Of a stretch of DNA of 64,000 nt, positions 1-58,660 are shown piece by piece; the first letter of the stretch is position 1; every line of letters begins with the position of its first letter. The notes beneath the pieces were generated by a model. The model did not search any database and had not been told where the DNA came from. It was given only the letters and a program-made list of their open reading frames with translations. The stretch covers positions 8,189,522 through 8,253,521 of the forward strand of contig JANVCC010000130.1 of assembly GCA_025345505.1 (NCBI GenBank). Reading direction: 5' to 3'. The DNA is from Todiramphus chloris collaris. Its lineage: Eukaryota > Chordata > Aves > Coraciiformes > Alcedinidae. A program made the position numbers and the translations under genes.

Positions 1-1701
1 GTTAAAAAATTAACTCTGTGACTTTAATAACTGTTGCTCGAGTTGGGTCACGAAGTGCATGCTAACTGACTATCAAACTATAGATACCCATCGCTGCCTG
101 TCCCCACTGTGCTATAATTTATATATCTAGAAGTGTAAGCACAAAATAATGACATACTAACACATCAGAAATGGGATGCAGCCTCCCTAAACTCTGTCTC
201 ACACGCTGAAGCAAAAACAATGATGCATGTTTGGCATCATAACTATACAAGCAGCTGGAAGCCAGCGACCTGAAGCATGGACTTTTATTCACTGTCATGT
301 TACAGTCACTATACTGTCATGTTATTTTGTGATATTTTTATTTGTCTGAAATCAGACATATATGGAATTAAATGTGTGATGTTCCCAGAACATGAGTAAT
401 TTTCCAACAGTTTACTGCATTACAGACTTTCTCTGTAATAGCGAAGCTCTACTAGAATGTTTTCTTTAGAGGTAACTAAGGTCTCCTATGCAAAGTTTAA
501 TACCATGATATAAAAACACTAGCACAATATTCACCCTTCACCAAAAATGCTTACAGCACATGGCAGAACATTACAGTTAATCTGTTCATAATAATACCAG
601 ATGGCCTGTTTTCTAAGTTATTAGAGCAGAATACTTCAGATAATGTTGGACTTAAGTCATTAGCTCGGACTCTGAAGCTGTATGTAACATAATCCTATTC
701 TGTAGCCAGTTTGCTTGCTGTGAACACTTGTCTTCTTACAAAGACTTCTGGAAGAACATCACAAGTTCGTAAGGTGAACTGCTCTTGATATATTCTGAAA
801 CAAAAGTCTTTGAAACAGCCAAGAAGGTAGCATTTGAAAACCACACTACATGCACTGAACTACCCATTTCTGCATGTATACATACAGTCATAAATATTTA
901 CATTTCATGCTATTACTCCATAGTTGGTTTCCCCAGCGTATGAAATCCCACATAGCTTTTTGGGATTTTGTGCAATACAACAGATCCATTGACAGCTTTA
1001 GGCCCGAATCACCCCCACAGTCAATGATGTGAAAATGGAAGAGTCTTATTTTACATGGTACTGGACACCAACGAACACTGTTTCACTGGAAATTTACTAA
1101 CTCAATAAAAACTACATGGTCTAAACAGTCCAGGGCCCCAATGTGATATCAACAGCACATTCTCAAAATGAAGTATTTGGTGAAAGTTTGCATGACACAT
1201 TACTTGGAAAGCTTGAGACCTAACAAGATATCAATGGAAACGTTTGTAATTCATATCTGATTTCCTAACTTACTTTTCAAAACAAAGAATATTAAATATA
1301 GAAAACTGTTAAAGCACTGAGCTGACTTAAACTGAACAAACAAGGAAATTCTAAGTTAAGGACAGTGCTCCGTCTTTAAAAACCACTGCAATGCAGTCCA
1401 AGAACCTTTGTTTAGAAAAAATATGTCAGGGTCCACATAAAAACCTCAACTATGAAATTCCTTGCTTTTGAAGATTTAAGTCAGACTTTACTTACAGTCA
1501 TTTTCAAGCGTGTAAAGGTGAACGTGAGTATGTGTGAAAAGCACATTCAAAGCATTCCAGCCAGGCCAAGCAAAAAAAAAAAAGAGGTGTTTTGATAAAC
1601 TCACACACTTACATACACACGGTGTGAGGGTGAGGCACAAACAGCATCTGTGGTTTTACTTATTTTGTTTGGGTGAAAACAAGAAAGAAGAGCCCAACTA
1701 C
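1..1701 (-). other. BRAF intron following the alternative exon, partial
   Basis: AT-rich unique sequence without a recognisable exon, repeat element or RNA gene. I looked on the minus strand for the next BRAF exon (expected to begin with Ser-Thr-Thr/Ala-Gly-Leu-Ser-Ala) and did not see it, so it lies left of the window. Confidence 0.7.
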
Positions 1702-48077
<46,376 letters not shown>

Positions 48078-49873
48078 CTAAAACAGGAAATAGAAAATTT
48101 TTATAAGCAACAGGAGCCTAGAGAATCTGTTCTAAAACAAAACAAAAAATGCCATGATATTTAATAACAGAAGTCCATATTAGAAGTATTTTAACTATCA
48201 GCAAAAGAGTGTGTAAAGCTGTCCCTTTCATCCACTGTCAGTAACAAACAGCTTGCTTCTGAGAGAGTGAAAAATTAAACGTGGTTTTAAAACTCGGGAA
48301 CTATTAAAGGAACAACTTCTAAGAACAGTTTATTTTATGTGTTTATCAACATCATATTAACTATTTTCCTTGCAACACTTTGCAACTCAATTTCCGTAGT
48401 ACTACAAAGTTTAGTGAAGGAGTTGCATCAAACCTTACCTGTGCAAAACCTATTCACAAAACCTAGACCTAGGGTTCTAGTTGCATGGGAAGAGGATGGC
48501 TTGATCCTGAAGAGCACCTTTTACATCCTAACTTGTATTCTGCCTACCCTTCAAGTTTTCTTACAGACCTTGGACATGATCTGAAAAAGACATTTACCCC
48601 TACTGCACAGAGAAGGCTTATGGCACTGTACTCAACTGAGGTTGTTACTCATGCTTCACAACATCTTCAAAGAGTTAAGTTTAAGACTTTGAGAGTATTG
48701 TAGCTGAACAGTATTATGATCCTAATTTATACCTAAAAAGGCAGCAAAGCACAAACCCAAATGTTCAAAGCAATAATGCTACACTTATTTTTAAAAACAA
48801 CTTCTGTCCAACAAAAGTCATAAAATTATAGCAGGGGGAGAGGGAGGAAGAGAGAAGAACCTCTTATTCACAGGTATGGTTACTCAGACTATTTATCTGG
48901 AAAAAATTATTACATCTGTTATTAGACCCAGGATGGAAGAAAGATAATATAAACAGTGCTTTTTCCAAAGGAATTTTAAAGATTCCTGTTACCTTTTTCA
49001 GTTTAACTCTTTTCTTATTCACAGATTATAATATATACAGCCTTGAGACCATGTCTGGATTGACAACGTGACAACCTACCTCTTTAAAAAGATGTTAGTA
49101 ACTTCATATTCTAAAGCAGGCACCAATTATAGAGTCCAATTCAAGTTGGATCAAAACAAGCTTTACTATGTAACTTGCGATGTTCACAAAGAAACTCTAC
49201 AATACAGAACTCGCATTTTGCACACTGCCTTATTTAGCCCTTCTAATTCTAGACACCGGTTATTTACCAGCCTAAACTAATAATTGATTCACTTCTACCC
49301 CAACTTCCAGAACAAAGATTTCATCGAGAAGCTACAGTCAAGCAAAAACAGCTTGCTGAGGAACAATCAACCCGAACTACAAAGAGCGAGGGGGGCGGGG
49401 GGACACCAAACTGAAGGGCATACTGTTTAAGTATTTTGGATGTAAAGTTCCTTGTGGCAACTGTGGCAGTCAGCTTGTTTCTCAACTTGCAATCAAGTTC
49501 AGATTTTCCCAACTGGGCAAGGGCTGGTTGTATGCTTGGTGAAAAGAATAAGCTTGAATCACCACTAGTACAATTACCTTGTTGGATAGAAGAGTTTAGA
49601 ACTTTCAGTAACTGTGTAACTGGTAACATGCTGTTAACCTGGGTGTGAATACAGAAATCTCTTGGCAAGAAAATGAATCATTTTGGGATTACCTTCAGAA
49701 ACAGGCTGCATTAGTACTTAATGCAACTTCTACTATTTGGTCATTCTGGCAATCTCATTCATTGCAAGCTTTCCTCAACACGTCCTGTACCACAATCAAC
49801 ATCAACAATTAACTAGAATTCAATTCCTGGCAATGGGGAAGCTGGGGAGGGAAGATGCTTCATTAGCAAAGTA

Positions 49874-50265
49874 ACCTAGAATTGCAGAAGGGTTGAGGTT
49901 AGAAGGGACCTCCGGACATCTTCTGGTCCAATCCTTTCTTCAAGCAGACTGCCCAGGACCACGTCCAGATTGCTTCCGAGTATCTCCAGGGATGGAGACT
50001 CCACAACAGCCCAAGCAACCTGTGCCAGTGCTTATGTCACCCTCACATTAAAGAAGTGTTTCCTGATGTTCAGAGGAAGCATCCTGACTTCCACTTCGTG
50101 CCCATCCTGTCACTGGAAACTGCTGAAAAGAGCCTGTCTCCATCTTCTTTCACCAACCCTTAATGGTCTTGGTAGTCCTTCACTAAACTCTCTCCAGTAT
50201 AGCCATGTCTTTTGTACTGGGGATCCCAGAACCAGACACAGCAGTCCCTATGTGGCCTCAACAGC
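49874..50265 (-). mobile_element. CR1 LINE 3' fragment, diverged
   Basis: Minus-oriented CR1 tail of about 390 bp in intron 1. The plus strand shows GGTTAGAAGGGACCTCCGG, GGGATGGAGACTCCACAAC, CAACCTGTGCCAGTGCTTA and GGGGATCCCAGAACCAGACA. The reading frame is broken. Confidence 0.88.
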
Positions 50266-52742
50266 GTTAAGAAGAATGAATCTTTGTCAGATGAGTTTCC
50301 AAATACTTTTTTCAAAGACTGATAATGAGTAACTTCCTTGCACATACATTATTTTCTATTTTGTGTCCATAACCACAGCCTTACTTCTCTCTTCTTACAG
50401 TAAAGATAAAGAATAACAAATATAACCAAGCATCAGCAATATGCACAACAGGACCACGTTATTTAGGAGACGTTGGCAAAAGAATCAAGCAGCCTCTAAC
50501 AAGGGCAGAAATCTTCCTGGTAATCTTCATGACAAGAGCAAAAACCAACTAATAAAACTAAACCTGCTGCCAGGTTATGATAAAAATAGTCTTCACCTGA
50601 AGAAGCTGAAATTCAAGTCTAATGGAAGACAACATTGCTCAGAGAAGCCGAAAATGGTGCTCTGAATAACCTCCTATACGTCTGTGCACTAAACCAAGAG
50701 CCTTTCCACAAGTGAATCTTACAGGCACACTTAGTATGGATTTCTTTCATCTCAGAAAGGCTATTCACAGAGTTGAAAGTATGCTGAAGGCAGAAGGAAA
50801 TTTATCAAAGTCAACCATAGCAACAAATCATTATTTGTTGCTCACAGAAATGGAAAACCTATTTTGTGTGCCATATTCATCAAAAGTCTTCTGACAAGCT
50901 GAAAAATTTTCACAAACCTAGTATTGACTAGCATATTCTATCCCTATTCAAGTACACACAAGAACTCATATGCCATGGCAAATTTCCAAGCTTCAAAATT
51001 TCCCTTTAAGTTGCAACTTCTACTTAGTTTTTCGTATTGCAAAGTCACTTTCTGGCTTCCCGTATCAGTGCGTATGCTCCTACCCAGTTTGTGCGGTCCA
51101 GACCCACCCTTAACTAGCTAGCTCCTTGAGAATCAATCCCTGTGCAAGTATATAGCATCCTGCCATGAAGGATCTAGGAGTACTTAAATTCAATTGAAGG
51201 AACTCAAGCCTTTTCCTAAACGGAATTTGTAACTGGTGTTCTCTGCAACTGTCCTCATGCAACTCAAAAATGTCTGCTTCTGCACACCCCAGTACCCACA
51301 GCTTCCGCCTCACAAAAAGATACCCCATACCTGTTGCACTTACACAGCCAGCAGAGCCAGCAACTTCAGCCCCTTTCTCCTTGCAGACTTGCTTGTTCAG
51401 CTAACTCATCTCACCTCAGTTTGATCATGTGCACCAGCCAACACAAGCCAAGATGTGGCCCCACCATCTCTGTGGAAAAAAACCCTGAAACACTAGGTTC
51501 TTAAGAATTAAATCTCTTGAGTTCAGTAGCACTAACAGACTTACAGGTTTCTTTACATTCTAGAACAGCAAGGGAGAACTACCTGACAACAGAAAGAGCA
51601 AAACCATGAAATACAGAATCCTTTTAGCCATCAGTTCTGGACCAGAGAGCCTGTTCCTAGACAACAGAAAAAAACCCAAGTTTTTGAAGCTAAACGCATA
51701 CACACTAGTACCATTCCTTCTTTACAATCTCACAGTAATCCCTTTATACACACTTGATTCACACTTTCTTGAGAAGTAAAAGAAAACTGCAGAAGCCTGA
51801 TGGTCATTAAGAAAGAAGAGATCTATGTTTTGTAACTTTCATGAGCTCTCCGGTACATTTATAAACTCCACACCTGTAGGAAACCATAAAGCCACAACTG
51901 CCAAGCACCCTGCAAAAATAAAAATATCCATGTCAGATGAAGAAACGGTTGCTAGAAACGTGCAGTGCACCCAGCAACTCGTACTGTCCACGTGCAAGTC
52001 CAGGCCCTTCCCACAGGAAGCAGCACGGTTATTTGAGACACACTGCTTCATTGTAGTTCCACGAAAAAGTAATGACTCCTTTACAGCTTGGATAACCTTA
52101 TCATTTTTCCAAAAAAAGCTTCAAATACATTTTTCTGTCCTATCTGGTAGCATTAGGTTAAGGTTATTCTCTATCACAAGAGATTAGATTTGATTCTCCT
52201 TAGTGCGGCTGACATAAGGAAGCTGACGCAGGCTACCACGGACACAGGCAGCCAGACTGGAAATACTCCAGATACACTGGAATATATCAACTTCTATCTG
52301 CCTATTGTGGATAATTGTGCATTAATTTTGCAAATAAGCGCTCCCTTGCAATGCAATAAAGATGATGACCTATTTCAAGCCAGAGGCAAGCCAGATACAG
52401 TAGAAGCCTATATCCAAGCTATTCAGGGATGACTGTGGCTCCACAAATGCGAGGCTATAAGCCACAAAGCTATTTTTGCATCCTTCCCTGCTTGTCAAAA
52501 TACGCAGTGCCCGAGACAGCACAAGGCAAACTGCCTTCTATACTTTTTGCGCCTGGCGTCACTACTCGACTCTTGCAGCACATCCCAACTCTGAGGTGTA
52601 TGATTCACATTCAGTAGAAGACATTCAAGAGTTCAAATCTATTCTGTAAAGAAAGAAAAGCCATTACTTGCCCAAGCACAGTATGTCCTGCGTTTGCATT
52701 ATCACATCTGGTGATGATGGAGAATATTTTGACAGAACCACC

Positions 52743-52807
52743 AAAACACACACACACACACCAAAAAAAAAAAAAACCACAACCAAACCCTACCCAAACC
52801 TCCCCCA
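52743..52807. repeat. CA repeat with A run and A/C-rich tail
   Basis: A CA repeat, a run of 14 A and then a G-free segment of A and C with CCAAACC/CCCAAACC units. Low complexity, in intron 1. Confidence 0.85.
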
Positions 52808-55344
52808 TTTGGTTTTGAAACTGTTGTAAAAGGAGGACAAAATCATCAATAACTATGCAATACTATTCTAATTAGTCCCTTCAGGCTTCTTTCTTACACG
52901 ATCAATTTAATTGTTTGGTCCACTGAGCTAGGATGCTCTTTGTCAGAAAATCTTTTAGAAAGCTGTCATGTACGAGATAGTTCTTAGCTGGACTAACATC
53001 TTAACTTGAAAGTGAAGTGTTAGAGTGAAAGAGGGGCAAGAGGACATATGAATGGGGCTAAAAACTCAGCACCCCTCCTCAGCATTCGCATGTCAAGATG
53101 CAGAGTTGGCATCTTCCATTTTTCTAGCTGAAAATCACTGTTACCTGTTCCTCACTGTTTGGTAGCTTTTCTTGACATGCTTTTCCCTCTCATTGACCTT
53201 GAATGGTGTTAGTCCTCTTCTTGCCTCTTACCAAGCCTGCTTTTCATTTTCTGCCGTCACGCACTGGCACAGCCCCTTCCTTCTTCCCATACTTCCAGCT
53301 TTCGCTCTTCTCCAGCTCTCAGTGGAAGCTTCTCTCAACTCACATATCCACTGAGTTAGTTTCTGCATTTTTCCTACTCTGCTGGCTCTTCATGCTTACC
53401 ACATTTTCAACAGTGTAAGCTGTTTATTAACCAAGTTTGAAGAATACTATCAGCTGGAAAACTTTACGGAATTGAAAACCAGCATGCAATGGGTTTCACA
53501 TTCAGAATTTCATCAGCATTGAGGCTGCCTTTGCTAGTTTATCTTCCCCAACTTTTTATTAATGTTGGTGAATCATTTTTGTCACAGCTCCTTTACACTG
53601 TCTGAGATATGAACTTTGACAGTATTGTCATTGTTGGCTAGCTAGACAGTTCAGCAGGAGTCTGGTAAAATTTACAACCCCAGAAGAGTGAAAAAGTTAC
53701 AGATAGCAGGATCTACAGAAGTTACTATAGGCAAGAGAAAAAGGGTCCAACATCTCTTTTTCCACAGAAGTCTGCAAACATGTCTTTCTAGAGTGATGAA
53801 GAATGTCCCTGGTGAAGACGAGTACCATGTTCAAGAAGGAAAGTTCTCAAGAAGAGGTACAACATTTTTTGTACCATCCTGTCTGATGATTCGGATCATA
53901 ACTAGGTCAGCTAATACAGTAATGTGATCACCAGGCACCTGCTGCAAGCACAGCAGTCAGTAAAATATTAAAAAGGCTTCAAAAAGAAAACTGTTTTCCA
54001 TTTAACATGGAACATCTTTTAAGGAAAGAGAGGCCAATTCTCAAGGCCCCATAATGAGTAATGCAGGTTTTCAACTGTCTTGTGACACTGTTCACATTAA
54101 GCAAACAAAACAGCCCATGAAAACCAAGCACCCAACAACTCCCTCCTTTCTCCAAAAAAGCTAGGAAACAGAGCTACGCAAGTTAATGCTCAACTATCAG
54201 AGTGTAATCTTACAGGTGCTAGCAGCAGAAACTCTGTTGAAAAAGTGGAAGACAAACCCATTCCATGAAAACTTGCTTTCTTTAACAGGGAACTTGCACC
54301 ACACAAAATCACAGTATTCACAACAGTTTTTACTTAATATTCTTGCATTTTCCATTTATTTGCAAACCATCAGTTGCAACTGAGAGTACTCTATGTCTTT
54401 TTCTCTGTTGAATTCTAAACACAAACCGAATTGCTGTAGTCTCAAAGCAGAACAAACAGCCTTTCAGTCTGTCAGACCCTTGTCTCTTGCCTCCCCTTTA
54501 ACAAAACAAATTCAGACTTCACGTGTTCCTTCCTGAAGTGTTTAATTTTTTTTAATGCAGTGATAAATTCTAAAGGATAAAGCTCAATAAATCTCCTCTT
54601 GTACTGTAACCAAGCAGTTTCTCTGTAAGAGCCGTCAACAAAGCTTTAGGCAGTGGCTGCTTTGCAGCTTACACCATGGTAGAAGGTGGGTGCAATTATC
54701 CTATTGTCCTTAGCTGTTTACCCCTACTCCATTCCTTACTCTTTCTCCACTACTTAAACCTTTGGCTGAATCATTTCAGTATGCTAAACAAACAGCAAAT
54801 CGTTCTCTTTCTCAAGGTTAGTTTCCTGCCAGTCTAGTGAGCCGAAGCAGCTTGGCAAAAGACCCAGTGACCACCTGAGCTGCTGCAAAAAGTCACCTTT
54901 CCTCTCTACAGCCCAGCTGGATGGACTCAGGCTACCACGAAGCAGCAGCCTTCCTGTTTAAGTTTCAAGTCTCTTTCATTCCCCTACTTTTTCCATCACC
55001 TGCCATCTTTGGTGCTTGCTGCTAAGTAGAATTTGCCTCCAAGCACTATAAAAAGGAAAGTTAACAAATATTTTTTACCACAGTAGAACAGCAGAGCGTG
55101 AAAAATAAGATGCGTCTGTATCCTTCATTTAAATCATTAACCACCAGTTGCATGTCTGTCTTTGCTCTAACTAAATCTTTAATTCCACATTCCTCGAGGC
55201 TTTTGCTTTGCATTACTACTAGTCTCTTATTCACTCTGGTACTAATTCAGTAGTCATGAGGATCACGTAGAGATCAAGTTCTTGTACAACTCATTGTATT
55301 TACATTTATGAGTTTAACAAGCTCTCTCTAGACTGTCACAAGCA

Positions 55345-55386
55345 TAAAAAAAAATTGGGGGGAAAAAAAAAAAAAAAGGAAAAAAC
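55345..55386. repeat. A-rich low-complexity tract
   Basis: Two A runs split by TTGGGGGG, in intron 1. It has no recognisable parent element. Confidence 0.85.
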
Positions 55387-56246
55387 CCTATCCAGATTTC
55401 CTAACTTCCTTAAGAATGCAGTTTGGCTTTAGAGAGGCAACTACCACAAACCAAACTACCAAAATATGTGTCAAATCCATACAGCAGTGACATTTTTTAA
55501 ATAGACTACCTTGCATAAACCAGAATGTTTCTCTGCACACCTTAATGTGAAGACAAGTCATATCTGTGATGGAAAGCAAGTAGCCAACCAGTTAATTACA
55601 ATAATTGCCTAAAAGAAGCAAATGGTAGTCAAGCAGAGCTCTTACACTGCATGGGTCATATTAAATGAAATGACAAAACAAATAAACTCAGTCTCAGCTG
55701 AACTACAGAACTCACTCTGCTCTCTCCCTGCCGAAGCACACAGTTAATGACACTATCGAGAAAAGATAATCAGCCCCTACTTAAAAGTCCATGTTATCAA
55801 TCCATAAAATAAGTTTGTTAAGACACTTGGCAATGTTTCACCACTAAACTCTTACTACACTGCGTGCTTTCTACCAACTCGATAGAAAATGTAAGAGACA
55901 GATGGAATTGTTAGTCAAGTATAAATACGTTCTGTTTGTTCAGAAACATCCATGGTCCAGTAAAGTAACTAAGGTGTCCCATTTTTATCACAAACAGGTT
56001 TGAAAACCTGAAACAAAGCAAGCATGCTTGTTGGTTTTCTCTTACCCGTAAAACACAAGTAATTTGCTCCCAATCACAGAAAACAGACACAAATAGAAAC
56101 TGCCACAGAAACCACATTCTCTTATATGGCATTCTACGTTCTACTCAGCAGACCACGCTGCCTTAGTAACCCTAATAGCATCATGAAAAATGAAATAATT
56201 TCAATGGCAGAACTGGCTCCTTGCCACTCATTGTAGAGTTCGTAGA

Positions 56247-56249
<3 letters not shown>

Positions 56250-56276
<27 letters not shown>
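56250..56276. repeat. Homopolymer, A x 27
   Basis: An uninterrupted run of 27 A on the plus strand in intron 1. No retrocopy or SINE body is recognisable before it. Confidence 0.9.
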
Positions 56277-56279
<3 letters not shown>

Positions 56280-56334
56280 AAAGCAAGATAGAACAGCTAT
56301 CAGGGTAGGATGCTGAAAACAACCATCTACAACT

Positions 56335-56384
56335 GAAAAAATAAACCCAAAAAAACCCAAACCAACAAACACCAAAAAAAGCCC
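56335..56384. repeat. G-poor A/C-rich tract
   Basis: About 50 bases with AAACCCAAAAAAACCC and CCAAACC units in intron 1, close to the 27-base A run. Confidence 0.75.
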
Positions 56385-58392
56385 ACTAAAAGCCCATTTG
56401 ACTCAGTCAAACTTCAGCTGATCAAACTGGAGAACTATTTAGTACATAAAACCTCCTGCAAGACTTCAAACATATAACTACTGAATTGAGAGACTGGAAA
56501 AAGTTACATCAATTTTCAAGGATGTACGTAAAACTTAAAAAGTCACAAAGGACTTTATTAGCACTTAAAAATTTTATTCTAGCAAAAATATAAGAATACT
56601 TAAAGAAATCATTTCTGAAAGCTACCTCAGATGACACTAAAGACTCACATTTAAATCTACATTACTTAAAACTAATTAGAGAGAATGTTTGACCTATTAA
56701 GATTTAATGAATAGATTTACAAAATCAGTTCAAAGATCGAGGCACCTATATACAACCAGCTTCAAACACCTAGATACTAAAAACTTCTTAAACTCATAAT
56801 TTTATTTTATTTCATGCTGGATTTATAGTGCTCTTCAAATACCACTAGTGAGCAACTAGAGTATTAGAGGGATTAAAAAACTAGAGTGTCACAGTGGGAT
56901 GATAGCTGGCAGCACTTTTCCCAAAAAAATCACATCTGAACTGACAGCACCTTCAGACAATGGGTACAGTTACAAATTAGACCTCTGCCTGTTTCACCCT
57001 TTTTTGCTAGGGTCCACATTCATAGAACATCATCAGAAACAGAATGATGAAAGGCACCGTTGCTGCTCCTTCAAAACACACAAATGCTGAAGAGGTGGAC
57101 TAACAAAGCTCAACGCAGCAAGGGGTTTAAACAGGAAAAAAGGAAGAAAAGGCATGTAATTCTGCATCAGACAGCCTTATTTAACTTTAGCACTGGCCAC
57201 AGAAGAGAAAATCAGTTGCATAAATACATATTTCATTATTTCAGAAAGGAGCTGTGTACAGGGGGGAAAATTAGGAGGATTCTGTTTGTATGCCCAAAAA
57301 CCATCAAGAGCAACTGGAAGAAAAAAAGATGAAGCAAAGAAACACATATATTGCATACTGACTTCTGTGAGAAAGTAGCTGTGTTCCCACACACAGATGT
57401 GTGAACAGTTGAAAATTACGAAAACCATCTCACACCTCAAAAACCTAAATACTGTACCTAGAAGTTTCACATGGTCAAAGCCGTTGCAAAAGTATACTTA
57501 CTATACACGCAGCTCATAGAGAACCTTCATGACCCTGGAACACTAGCAAGACTATAGCATGTCATCATATTTCTGGGAAAGGTGTGCTCAGAAGTAATTC
57601 AGAGAGATCAAGTAAGATTCTTACAAGCTAGCACAGGAAGCTCAAGACGATAAAGACCTAACCTGTCAGGATCTAAACATGGCAAGTGCACCTAAGGAAG
57701 CTTCAGCTGAACAAGACTTCTCATTCAAATACAGAAATAAGAAGGCCAGTGCACCCCCACCACTCTATTACCACTGTTCTCTCTAACCACATTCCTTTAT
57801 CTAAGAGACAATCCTGCACTGCACAGGTTTTGGAGCAAACTCGGTGTCATGTTGAGATTCAGCTCACTAAGCTTACAGAAAACTAACCCAGCAAAAGTGA
57901 TGCTAATGGTCTTCAGCATGCGTGGAATCATCTGCAGACAGCACCTATGTGGTATTAACATGGCACAAGGGGATAGATCTGGCTGAGTGGCCCGAGGCAG
58001 GCACAGGAGACAGCAAAACCTCCTGCTCTGGGTGCCAGAGCATCATTTGATTGACTTGAGGGTAACTGCAGTGACAGGGAGCTGCACCAACTGTTAGGAA
58101 GTATGGTTATGACAGTGCATCTCTACTGTACCGTACGTTACGCTACCCTTCAAAAGTGAGCCCTTCAAACCAAAAATGTAACTCTCATAAAATTTACACG
58201 TATTCAAAAAGCTTCTCCAAAAACCCTCTCAAACCTGAAGCAGATTCTATATAAGGCTGGACTGGAAGAGAATTAACAATTTCATGACCATCTGAAATCA
58301 TCTTCCGTTTCCCTTTGAAGTACAAATAAAATTATACTTACTTCTAATTGAAATTCCCTCCAAAATATTTCATGCAGTCCAATTTTCTATAG

Positions 58393-58626
58393 ATCACAGA
58401 ATCACTCAACTTCCTAGGTTGGAAGAGACCTTTAAGATCACCAAGTCAAATCACTAACACTGACAAGTCCTAAATCATACCCCTCAGCACTATGCCTACC
58501 CTACCATTCTATACTTCCAGGGATGGGGGCTCCACCACTGCCCTGGGCAAACCGTTCCAGTTCTGATAGCCCGTTCAGTAAAGAAATTCTTCCTAACACA
58601 CAGTCTAAACTTCCCTTGGCACAACC
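58393..58626 (-). mobile_element. CR1 LINE 3' fragment
   Basis: Minus-oriented CR1 tail of about 234 bp in intron 1. The plus strand shows ATCACAGAATCACTCAACTT, GGTTGGAAGAGACCTTTAAG, GGGATGGGGGCTCCACCACT and AGAAATTCTTCCTAACACAC. A TA/CA microsatellite follows it directly. Confidence 0.9.
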
Positions 58627-58628
58627 TG

Positions 58629-58660
58629 ATATATATATATACACACACACACACCACACA
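58629..58660. repeat. TA/CA compound microsatellite
   Basis: About six TA units followed by about eight CA units, adjoining the CR1 fragment that ends at 58626. It is a likely length-variable locus. Confidence 0.9.

Noticed and set aside
1601-1701. Continuation of the alternative exon's reading frame past 1702
   Set aside because: The GAG/GTAGTT donor at 1702/1701 and the known 120-bp exon length place the exon end at 1702; the extra residues are intron translation.
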